A stretch of DNA of 64,000 nt from Mesostigma viride (taxonomy: Eukaryota; Streptophyta; Mesostigmatophyceae; Mesostigmatales; Mesostigmataceae): positions 1,419,969 to 1,483,968 of the forward strand of contig RPFO01000003.1 in the NCBI GenBank assembly GCA_009746045.1, written 5' to 3'. Made by a program: the position numbers and the translations under genes. Positions 32,339-41,394 of the stretch are shown in pieces (position 1 is the first letter of the stretch; every line of letters begins with the position of its first letter). Below the pieces are notes generated by a model. It did no database searches and was not told where the DNA came from. It was given only the letters and a program-made list of their open reading frames with translations.

Positions 32339-34775
32339 TGTTGCACGGATGCAACATGCCATTTGTGGTATTAAATTATCCGTCCCGGTCGATCGGCGCC
32401 GACCGTAATCCGGCGCCAGTGCCGAGGCCATAGTATAGTTGGCAGCCGAGGCAATCCGTGTGGAAGTAAGTGTAGAAGTTTTGCTGACGAACTTGGCCTT
32501 TGCGCCGTAGGCAGACCTAGCGCCTGAACGGGAGTTACCGGACAGCCAAGTGGCACTGCACATGCGTTATGATGGTACCTACGGACATTTGGATATTTTT
32601 CAGGAGAGACCTCTAGCCGTACTGGTCTTTAACGTGTTCTAGACGGTTCGAGAAGCCCGTCCCCGCGGACCTCACGTCATGCCTGGTTGGCAGCGCCAGG
32701 CGCAGCCACCAACGGGGACGAAGGGACAAAATAGGAAGGCACGAGCTATGCCAGCAGTCCGGACCTTGTATCGTAATTTACCACGTTGCTCTACAGATTA
32801 TTTACCATCGCTTAATCCCGGAGTGTAAGTCTCCTGTGGGCTCGAGTGTGAATCCCTCGCCTACTGGGTGTAAGTCTTCCCGCATTGAGTGTTTTAATCT
32901 GTGTGGTAACATTGTAATATACGAAACCGGTTTTCCGGGTTTGAGCTTATTCGTATTGTGTGACGAGTATTCTTAAGCCACCATCGTGCGCTGTGACGCA
33001 TAGGAAATCAAAGGTCTTTCGCATTCCTTCTCAATCCTTAACCCCTAAATGGGCAGAAATACTGCCGATGCATCGGCTGTAACTTCACAATTTTGCAAAC
33101 CAGATGCCATCCAACCCACCCATATCCAATGGCTGTCCTTGGGGGCCAAGCATGTCCATGAGTTGCCCTTCGGGTTGGTATATGACAACCTTACATATAT
33201 GCAGGGTAGGCCATGTATAACTGCCGTCAAAGTCAGGGGGGTCAAGACGAGCGTTTTCATTTTTGGTAGAATGTGCATTTTGAATTATGTTGTAAGAGCT
33301 AGGCACCTACCACTTCAGGGATGATAAACAATTAGTTGCTGAACAGTTTGAGCCATTGGGGTCATCATTTGGGTGGGTATACCAGCAGTTACACCCAGTA
33401 CAGCCCATAGGGGTACCGTTGGTAAAAAGCAACCAAGGGGGTAGGAGTGGGCATACTACCTACTAATACCTACTAATGTGGCCCCCAACCATGCCACACA
33501 ATACGTTTCCCTTCCACAATGATGGGGAAACATAACTGCATCATCACACTGCCCTTACATGGCACCTATGTGCTGGTGCCACCTTGTCCATGCACGTAGG
33601 TAACGTGGTACGGATACCCTACGCAAGGCATGCATTCTAGGAGGCAGCCACCAACAAACTAGTGATTTTAAGCCTATTTCAGCTTGCCCTAGCAAGGATT
33701 AACTAGGCCTAAGCTGCTATAGCTTGCCAGGTGATGGCCAGCACACCTGGTGGCACATGCTGACAATGGGAAGCTTCTACTCACCGGTTACATGCGTGAT
33801 GATGCCACAGAGACCAGCCAACTGCCTCACACTCATGCAATATGTGTGTGGGAAATGTATAGCAAACATATATGGAGGTATTCAAACCCATACAGCCTCT
33901 AAAACTTTTCACCATCACCCTGTGGCAGGTCAACTGACTGAGGGAAGCATCTAAGAAGGGTGTTTTAGAAAGGGGCCAGGCCAGGGTCAAGAAAGAGCAT
34001 GAATAATGCAAAAAGAATGTGCTACACAAGCTAGAACGTATATATAAACGTCAAACATCGATAGGAAAACGATAACTCAGCTTTACCAGGCATGGACGGC
34101 GTTACCTTGGCCCAGGCGGTGGCCGCAAAATGGCGCATTTCGGCACACCAAAGTTGTGCAGCATGGTCGCTGGATTCGGCGATTTCTGGCCACCCTTGCA
34201 CGTTTACGACTACTATGTATCATAAAAAGTACAAAGAAACCAATATATCCTTTAAAATACGCCGGAAAGTTATTGCTGTCAACGTTTCTATCGTCCGGCC
34301 TGATCGCAGTTTTTTCCAGCAAGAACGCTGCCGACACCTATCAAATGGCATTCCCGCGAACCAAAAATTGGCCTGTATCATCTTTAGGACGTATAAAATC
34401 AATTTCCTGATTTTGGTCAGAAAATTCGAACGAAAACGTAAATGCCATGCGTGGGCGCAAGCCGCCATGGCCAGGTCGTCGTTTTCCGGAATGCACGTCG
34501 TACGTGAAAAAGTACCCTGACCCCTTGTACTTTGACCGGCCAGAACACCTCTATAACTTTGTCAGAAGTATGCAAACCCTAGTACCATGCTGTGAGGAAA
34601 ATTATAAACTTTCGATCTTCTCAGCTAAACTTTTCCTAATTCTCAATAGTTTTTGCGGCATTTGGTCCCCCGAGAAGGGGCCGACGTGTCGGCTGTAACT
34701 CAGTTTTAGGCGGAAAATCGGCAGCCAGACCATTTAGGGGTTAAGGCGCTATTTTAAATAGCCATACGTGTTAAA
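32339..34775 (+). repeat. 5' LTR, interrupted by a TTAA element
   Basis: LTR sequence is 32339-33041 plus 34745-34775, 734 bp after removal of the insertion. It begins with TGTTGCA-cgga-TGCAACA, a 7-bp hairpin stem. It ends ...GTGTTAAA instead of the usual CA. The identity with the 3' LTR stops exactly at the target duplication. Confidence 0.9.
33042..34740. mobile_element. piggyBac-like non-autonomous transposon with TTAA duplication
   Basis: The ends are CCCCTAAATGG and its inverse CCATTTAGGGG, flanked by TTAA on both sides (33038-33041 and 34741-34744). The 3' LTR of the host retroelement shows the same place with a single TTAA (40768-40771), a true empty site. Subterminal blocks ATCGGCTGTAAC and GTCGGCTGTAAC lie near the two ends. 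TTAA duplication and a CCC start are typical of piggyBac. The 1699-bp interior has no transposase that I can recognise. Confidence 0.85.
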
Positions 34776-35417
34776 CTGGTATCGGAGTTCTATGAGGGCT
34801 TGCAACCCGAATTCCGGGATGAGGTGAAGCGGAAATTCGCCCACCTCTCCTGGGCTCAATGGAACCTGCAGGACATCAAGACCTACCTAGCGGAGATAGC
34901 TCCCTTGGTGCAGCGGACCCCAAAACCCCGCGTGAATGCACTGGAACTCAATGAGCTGGGATTCGCCCCCGTGTGGGTGGATGAGCTACAGTGGGAGGTC
35001 CTGGACATTAATGCCTTGGACACTTCCCGGATTCAGTGCTACCACTGCAATCGCGTGGGGCACATCAAACGTGAGTGCCCTGATCTCCCTCCGCTGGACC
35101 AGGCCCCGCCTGTGCAACGCAACAATTTCCAAGCGGCCTCCCCGCAAATGGCCTCGAGGCCACCACCGGCGCGAAATATGCGCACAGCTCCCAGTGCGGG
35201 TGAGCGTGCCCGACGCTTGCAACAAGCGCGCCAACAGCCCCGGCTGTACCAACAACCCAAGGCGCCCCCAAGCTCCTACCAGCAAGCTGGGCATGCCCTC
35301 AACCAACTGGATGCCGCAGACGCGGCCGAGCCTGATGATGGCTCTTCCGCGGCCGCATCCGGCCACCTGCGAGGCACACCGGTGGACGAGGGGCCTGCAG
35401 GAGAGGCGTTGGACTGA
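34776..35417 (+). pseudogene. Gag fragment with CCHC zinc knuckle
   Basis: The frame begins right after the LTR with EFYEGLQPEFRDEVKRKF, which is the late part of a retrotransposon gag domain, and has no ATG. About 80 residues further lies the CCHC knuckle CYHCNRVGHIKREC, then a Pro/Gln-rich tail to TGA 35415-35417. The N-terminal matrix/capsid part is missing. Gag would package the element RNA; this copy lacks most of the shell-forming region. The pol frame follows at -1. Confidence 0.75.
34777..34787 (+). other. Possible primer-binding site
   Basis: TGGTATCGGAG starts one base after the 5' LTR and differs at one position from the initiator-tRNA-Met site used by many plant retroelements (TGGTATCAGAG). 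It also reads as gag codons in frame with the gag remnant, so the match might be chance. Confidence 0.45.
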
Positions 35418-35476
35418 GAGGCCGGGAGGGCACTCCGGGCGACACCTTACCCGGCCATGCACAAGTCGCCCAAGTT

Positions 35477-38032
35477 TTGTTACCATGTAATGTGGTGACA
35501 GAGACCCAGGAATGGCAAGCGGAGCCTAGCGAAGGCCCGCGGCAACTACTCCTCTTCACTGGAAGCCTACCAGACCCCCAGGGCTCTGGGCGTTGTTTGG
35601 AGGGCATCAAGGTCCTCATTGACAGTGGTGCGGCTACCACCTTCATCAGTGAGGCCATAGTGCAGCGCCTGGGAGTAACCCCGACTCCCCATACCATTGC
35701 TCGGCGCGTGCGATACTCGGATGGCTACACTCAGCCATCCCCGGGCTATGTGGACTTGGCCCCTATCGTACAAGGCACCAGCGTGCCCATTCGCGCCACG
35801 GTCATTCCCTTACAAGCGGCTGATATCATCCTAGGGATTGACTGGCTGCACATCTCCAAGGTGACCGTCTCTTTTGGTACCATGGTTACCCACTTCCCAG
35901 ATGGGTCATTCTGGTTACCTGAGCGGCAGTATGCGGCCAACGGCATGACCATCACCGATGACACGCCTGCCCTCAAGAGTGACCGTCGTCGCCTTGCGGA
36001 CATTCTCATGTCCAAAAGGGAGTTCAAGCGGATGATGAGAGCCCGGCAGCCTCCTCCCGTTTACTCCATTCGTCTGGACGCCCTTGCCCACGTGCGCGGG
36101 CCCAGCGCCCAGCATGCACAGGCTGGAGTTTCGTTAAACTCGCTTGGCATGGACTTGTCGGAAGACGAGGTGAAACGACTCAACGCAGTGCTCGATCAGT
36201 ATTCAGCCGTGTTTGAGGAGAAAACACCTACGTTTCCCCCGGCCAGACCGGTGCTCCACCGCATTCATTTGCAGGAGGGGCACCCACCTACCACCTCACC
36301 CATTTTTCGCATGGGACCCGTGGAGTTGGCAGAGCTCAAGAAGATCTTGGTCGGCTTGTTGGAGGCCGGCTTGATCGAGCCCAGCAATAGCCCTTACAGC
36401 GCGGGCGTGTTGCTGGTGCCCAAACCCAATGGGAAGTGGCGTCTGGTTACGGATTATCGCAAACTCAATGCGATCACCGTGAAGTCCAAGTATCCCCTCC
36501 CCCGCATCGATGATATATTTAATAAGGTGGAGGGCGCCAAGTACTTTACGGTGCTCGATTGTGCAGACGGTTTTTGGCAACTTCGGATCGCCCCCGAAGA
36601 TTGCCATAAAACAGCCTTTGCCACGCCTTTTGGCCATTACCAATTCCGCGTGGCGGCCATGGGCTTGTGTAACAGCCCTGCCTCTTTTCAGATGCTCATG
36701 AACCACCTCTTTAGGTCGGTGATGGGCACTAGTCGGCTGCCCCAGGTCTCGGCAGACCTGCGCGACCCGACTATCCCGTGGGACCCGGGGACGCAGCCGT
36801 ACAAACGCACCTGCGTGGCCATCTACTTGGATGACATCCTCATTTTCTCTCGCACGTTCGAGGAGCACTTGGAGGATGTTGCCGCGGTTCTGCAGATCAT
36901 GGCGGATAATAAACTGTCCGCCCGCCGCAGCAAGGTAGAATCAGGCCGCAGCGTCCCCTTTCTAGGCCACATTCTCTCGGACAAGGGCGTGTCCACGGAC
37001 CCCGATAAGGTCGCCGCCGTCCAACAGTGGCCTGTTCCCGCGAATGTTCGCGCCTTGCGCAGCTTCTTGGGCTTGGTATCGTATTATCGCCGCTTCATCC
37101 CGCGTTTCGCGACCATTGCGGCCCCGCTTACTCACCTCCTCAAGAAGGACGTACCGTGGGAATGGTCAGGCCTGTGTCAACAGGCCTTTGACCTGCTGAA
37201 GGCCAGGCTCGCCACTGCGCCTGTCCTCATCCTTCCGGATCCCACCAAGCCATTCGTGGTCAATAGCGATTCTAGCAAGGTTGCTATTGGCGGTGTGCTG
37301 CTCCAAGACCATGGTCTCGGTCTCCAACCGGTCGAGTATATCTCCCGGACGATGATCCCGGCCGAAAGAAATTACCCGGTCCATCAGCAAGAGTTGTTGG
37401 CCGTGGTGTACTGTTGCCATACTTGGCGGCACCATCTTCTGGGTGCTCAGTTCAACGTGGCCATGGCCGAACCCGACCCTGCGGACCCGTACCGCTTGAT
37501 CATCCAGACCGACCATCGGCCCCTCACGCACTTGTTGACGCAGCCCACGCTTACGCCACGCCAAGCCCGTTGGCTTGAATATTTGGCACAGTTCGGTCCG
37601 TTCAAGATCGAATATGTCAAGGGCCTTGACAACACGGTCCCTGACGCCCTGTCGCGTCGCCCCGACTATTGGTTTTATGAGGATCTTGACGTTTTGGCCA
37701 CGACGTTGATCCCCTCCCATGGTCCCGTCGCCCCCTTTGGCGACCGCTTGAGCGACCCGATGAGCCCCTTCCTCTTCTGTGGCGCCACAACCGCGGAGGT
37801 TGACACTGTTGACCATTCCGTGCGCCTCGCCGGCAGCACCCCTGCACGTGAGGGCACGTGCGCAGCCGCAGGGGGGGAAGGACTTCGGCCCCGTACAGCC
37901 ATATGGTGCCGGCGACAGGAGTTACCCTCCAATGCAGCCCGTTGGAGAGGCATTCACGTTGGCAAATACTGCAACAACGGTCGTCATCAGCTCGGACCTA
38001 GAGCGCCTCATCTCGCGCTTCACGGTCACTGA
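35477..38032 (+). CDS. Pol: protease, reverse transcriptase, RNase H
   Basis: Domains in order: aspartic protease with VLIDSGAATTFIS (near residue 48), RT with KWRLVTDYRKLNAI, TPFGHYQFRVAAMGLCNSP and the catalytic YLDDILIFS (near 448), and RNase H with NSDSSKVAIGG, HQQELLAVVY, TDHRPLTH and DNTVPDALSRRP (catalytic acidic residues near 595, 638, 678, 721). No ATG opens the frame; it is open upstream and is in the -1 frame relative to gag, so expression by -1 frameshifting is plausible. The natural reading leaves this frame near 37876; the last 50 codons are out-of-frame sequence. All catalytic motifs are present. Confidence 0.88.
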   Translation: MLPCNVVTETQEWQAEPSEGPRQLLLFTGSLPDPQGSGRCLEGIKVLIDSGAATTFISEAIVQRLGVTPTPHTIARRVRYSDGYTQPSPGYVDLAPIVQGTSVPIRATVIPLQAADIILGIDWLHISKVTVSFGTMVTHFPDGSFWLPERQYAANGMTITDDTPALKSDRRRLADILMSKREFKRMMRARQPPPVYSIRLDALAHVRGPSAQHAQAGVSLNSLGMDLSEDEVKRLNAVLDQYSAVFEEKTPTFPPARPVLHRIHLQEGHPPTTSPIFRMGPVELAELKKILVGLLEAGLIEPSNSPYSAGVLLVPKPNGKWRLVTDYRKLNAITVKSKYPLPRIDDIFNKVEGAKYFTVLDCADGFWQLRIAPEDCHKTAFATPFGHYQFRVAAMGLCNSPASFQMLMNHLFRSVMGTSRLPQVSADLRDPTIPWDPGTQPYKRTCVAIYLDDILIFSRTFEEHLEDVAAVLQIMADNKLSARRSKVESGRSVPFLGHILSDKGVSTDPDKVAAVQQWPVPANVRALRSFLGLVSYYRRFIPRFATIAAPLTHLLKKDVPWEWSGLCQQAFDLLKARLATAPVLILPDPTKPFVVNSDSSKVAIGGVLLQDHGLGLQPVEYISRTMIPAERNYPVHQQELLAVVYCCHTWRHHLLGAQFNVAMAEPDPADPYRLIIQTDHRPLTHLLTQPTLTPRQARWLEYLAQFGPFKIEYVKGLDNTVPDALSRRPDYWFYEDLDVLATTLIPSHGPVAPFGDRLSDPMSPFLFCGATTAEVDTVDHSVRLAGSTPAREGTCAAAGGEGLRPRTAIWCRRQELPSNAARWRGIHVGKYCNNGRHQLGPRAPHLALHGH

Positions 38033-39515
38033 GGGTAAGGCAAATGAAGCCATAGCTGCCCGCCCTCAGAGCATGGACGGCTACCCAGCCAAGTTTCAAA
38101 ACGGGTTCCTTTACGTGAATGTCAGTGGCCAGGCGGCCCGTCAAGACTCATGGCGCTTGTATGTCCCCCAAATATGCCGCGCTGAGGTATTATTTGAGTT
38201 ACATGACTCCGTCTTGGGGGGACACCAAGGCCAGGACAGGCTGTTAGCGAGGGCCCGGAGGTCCTACTATTGGCCTAAGATGGCTCGGGATGTGCGGGAG
38301 TATGTCAGTACCTGTGACAGCTGCCAGCACATGAAGCCACGGAATACGGGCAAACAGGGCGTTCCAAAGGAAATTCCAGACCCCATGTTCCCTTGGGACT
38401 CGGTGATGATGGATTTCATTGGGCCCTTGCCAGAGACCAAGGCGGGCAATGCTCAGATCCTGGTAGTGGTGGACCGGCTCACGCGGAGATGCCATTTAAT
38501 CCCCTGCAAGGCCACCCTGACGGCGGAAGAGTGTGCCCACTTGTTCCTAAACAATGTGTTCCGGCTCCATGGCATGCCCCGACAATTTATCACCGACAAG
38601 GACAAGCTGTTCACGTCGAAATTTTGGACCTCATTTTTTCAGGTCGTCGGGACTAAGTTGTCTATGGGTACGGCCTATCACAGTAGCTCTTCTCACATGG
38701 TGGAGAGAGTGAATCGGGTGGTGGAAGAGGCACTGCGGCACTACCTGGATCGAGACGGGAGGAATTGGGACGAAGTGCTGGGATTCATTGAGTTTTCACT
38801 CAATAATGCCCCCCATTCTGCCCACGGGTATACCCCGTTCTTTCTTGATACAGGCAGGCATCCCCTTACCCCCACCGATCTCTTGACCGCCCCAGCCATC
38901 ACCACGACAACGGAGCTACGCTCCACAGTCGCAGGGGCGCGGGAGCTGGTACAACGGATGGTGCAAGCTCATTCCAGCGCCATAAGTGGCCTACGGCAGG
39001 CGCGTGCCAAGTACATGGCGCGAGTCCAAAGTACCCTGGACAGGCGCACCCCTGCAATCGAAGCAGGTGACTTGGTTTTAATTGAGGGCCCCCACCAAGG
39101 CCGCTTCTCGCACAAGTTCGAGGACAGCCTGAAGGTCAAGCTCCGCCCCTTATTCCTTGGACCGTATCTGGTGGAGAAGGTGTTCAATGAGGTGATGGTG
39201 TCTGTCGCCATCCCGGACTCGTGGCAGCTGAAGTCCAATGTTTTCCACGTTGACCAGCTGAAGCTTTACCGCAAGAGCACCTTCCCAGGTCGTGTCATGG
39301 CACCCGCCCCCTTGGAGTTCAACCCCGAGACGGGCGAGCCCGAGGATGAGGTCGAGGACATTGTAGCCCACCGCAATCGAGGCCGCCGCCGCGAGTACCT
39401 CCTTAAGTGGAAGTTCTCCCAAACAGAGCTAGAGCACTCATGGGTAGCTGAGGCTGGACTCACGGGCTGTGCACGCTTGCTACAGGAGTATAAAGCCCGG
39501 GCAGGGTTGGCATAA
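37877..39515 (+). CDS. Integrase with C-terminal chromodomain
   Basis: This frame is +1 relative to RT/RNase H. It holds a HHCC zinc region (LHDSVLGGH ... CDSC), the D,D35E core (D in MMDFIGPLP, D in FITDKDKLF, E in SHMVERVNR), a conserved GPYLVEKVF block and a chromodomain EVEDIVAHRN...EYLLKWKFSQTELEHSWV near the end. The chromodomain would direct insertion into marked chromatin. The stop is at 39513-39515. The open frame extends upstream to 37779 but overlaps the RNase H tail; the join is probably a one-base indel in the run of seven G at 37871-37877. Otherwise intact. Confidence 0.85.
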
Positions 39516-39536
39516 TTCCGGCCCTTCTCCTACCTT

Positions 39537-39938
39537 TTGCGTAATGCTCCTTGCATGTGCATTGGCAGCCTTGATGCAGGCCGCCCCGCCCCAGGGGTCC
39601 ATGGGCGAGTTATTCGGTGCGGTATCGTTTGGACAGGAGGTTCGGTGTCCCTCACCCGACACAAGTTCCTCGCCGCCTTCTTGAGCGTTTTCCCACTGGA
39701 GGCGCTGCGGGATGTCAACCTGGCCAAACGCCATGATGCACGCGCCGGCGAGCGGCAACTCACCTTCCAGCCCGCCCTAGTCCAGGCCAATGGCCTGCCT
39801 CTTCCCGAGCCGGCTGAGGCCGCGCCGGCTGAGCGTGTCCACCGGCGTCAACGCCCGGCCGCACCTCTGCGCGGGCATGGCCGTGGGGGCTCCACTCGTG
39901 GGGGACACCGCCCGAGCCCTTACCGCCCGGCGCCGTAA
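39537..39938 (+). CDS. Possible third reading frame of the LTR element
   Basis: A frame of about 130 codons lies between integrase and the 3' LTR (VSLTRHKFLAAFLSVFPLEA and a Pro/Arg-rich end). I recognise no domain. The region of about 550 nt is longer than a usual 3' leader and could be captured sequence. It may also be non-coding. Confidence 0.3.
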   Translation: MRNAPCMCIGSLDAGRPAPGVHGRVIRCGIVWTGGSVSLTRHKFLAAFLSVFPLEALRDVNLAKRHDARAGERQLTFQPALVQANGLPLPEPAEAAPAERVHRRQRPAAPLRGHGRGGSTRGGHRPSPYRPAP

Positions 39939-40055
39939 ACCATCGCCAACGGACGGTGACAATTGGCACGATCGATGCGTGCCCTGGAAGGGAACAGTGA
40001 CCATGTATACAGTCATTTATAAGTCCCGGCTACAGGAGTAGCCGCCTCTTTTGTT

Positions 40056-40068
40056 GGGGGGGGAGGAG
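40056..40068 (+). promoter_or_regulatory. Polypurine tract
   Basis: A G-rich purine run ending gggaggag directly precedes the 3' LTR. This is the expected primer site for plus-strand DNA synthesis. Confidence 0.8.
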
Positions 40069-40802
40069 TGTTGCACGGATGCAACATGCCATTTGTGGTA
40101 TTAAATTATCCGTCCCGGTCGATCGGCGCCGACCGTAATCCGGCGCCAGTGCCGAGGCCATAGTATAGTTGGCAGCCGAGGCAATCCGTGTGGAAGTAAG
40201 TGTAGAAGTTTTGCTGACGAACTTGGCCTTTGCGCCGTAGGCAGACCTAGCGCCTGAACGGGAGTTACCGGACAGCCAAGTGGCACTGCACATGCGTTAT
40301 GATGGTACCTACGGACATTTGGATATTTTTCAGGAGAGGCCTCTAGCCGTACTGGTCTTTAACGTGTTCTAGACGGTTCGAGAAGCCCGTCCCCGCGGAC
40401 CTCACGTCATGCCTGGTTGGCAGCGCCAGGCGCAGCCACCAACGGGGACGAAGGGACAAAATAGGAAGGCACGAGCTATGCCAGCAATCCGGACCTTGTA
40501 TCGTAATTTACCACGTTGCTCTACAGATTATTTACCATCGCTTAATCCTGGAGTGTAAATCTCCTGTGGGCTCGAGTGTGAATCCCTCGCCTACTGGGTG
40601 TAAGTCTTCCCGCATTGAGTGTTTTAATCTGTGTGGTAACATTGTAATATACGAAACCGGTTTTCCGGGTTTGAGCTTATTCGTATTGTGTGACGAGTAT
40701 TCTTAAGCCACCATCGTGCGCTGTGACGCATAGGAAATCAAAGGTCTTTCGCATTCCTTCTCAATCCTTAAGGCGCTATTTTAAATAGCCATACGTGTTA
40801 AA
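40069..40802 (+). repeat. 3' LTR (734 bp)
   Basis: Same sequence as the 5' LTR apart from about four substitutions (for example gagaggcc against gagagacc, and aatcctggagtgtaaat against aatcccggagtgtaagt). It preserves the uninterrupted TTAA site at 40768-40771. Confidence 0.92.
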
Positions 40803-41394
40803 GAGATTAGTGTCAAAACTGAGGCTATGGTGATTGGGGCTTCCAGTCGCCCGCCGCTGCCGCGGCTGCTAGACGGGACGGAGGTCCCGTTGCGTGATCG
40901 CTTCAAACTGCTGGGGAGCATGCTTCCTGACACCGCCGCCGATGTGCATGGACACCCGCATCGGCCTGGCCTGGCCGGGCTAGGCATCGTTCGCTCAAAA
41001 CCTACTGGCACTCGAAGGCCCTCGGCGAGCACCGCAAGAGCATGCTCCTCAAGGTCCTGGTCCTCACGGTGCTCACGTATGGCGCCGAGGCATGGACGCT
41101 GACGGACACGCTGGCGGCCAAGCTAAACGGCACGGTAACCAGGATGCTCCATCTGGCCCTGCTGAATGTAGGGTTTTCCACGCATAGGTCTTTAGAATCT
41201 GTGTACCAGGGCACGCACCTCGCACTTCGGACGAGATTAGACAGCGTAGGATAGCATTCGTAGGACATCTTGCTCGCACCAGCTACTAGGTCGACACCCG
41301 GACCTCGGTCTGGCCGGCCCCCAGCGGCTTGGCCAGCCAGGGCGGCATATCCTGACCTAGCTGGCCTGCCAGGCCCCAAGCTAGACATTCCTAA

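Larger units (their letters stand above)
32339..40802 (+). mobile_element. Ty3/gypsy chromodomain LTR retrotransposon
   Basis: LTRs of 734 bp flank gag and pol, and the 5-bp duplication GAGAT stands at 32334-32338 and 40803-40807. The two LTRs differ at only about four positions, so insertion was recent. The gene order PR-RT-RNase H-IN-chromodomain is that of chromoviruses. The element entered the YADD LINE in the same orientation. Without the 1.7-kb element in its 5' LTR it measures about 6.76 kb. It carries a truncated gag and a frameshift in pol, so this copy is probably not autonomous. Confidence 0.92.
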
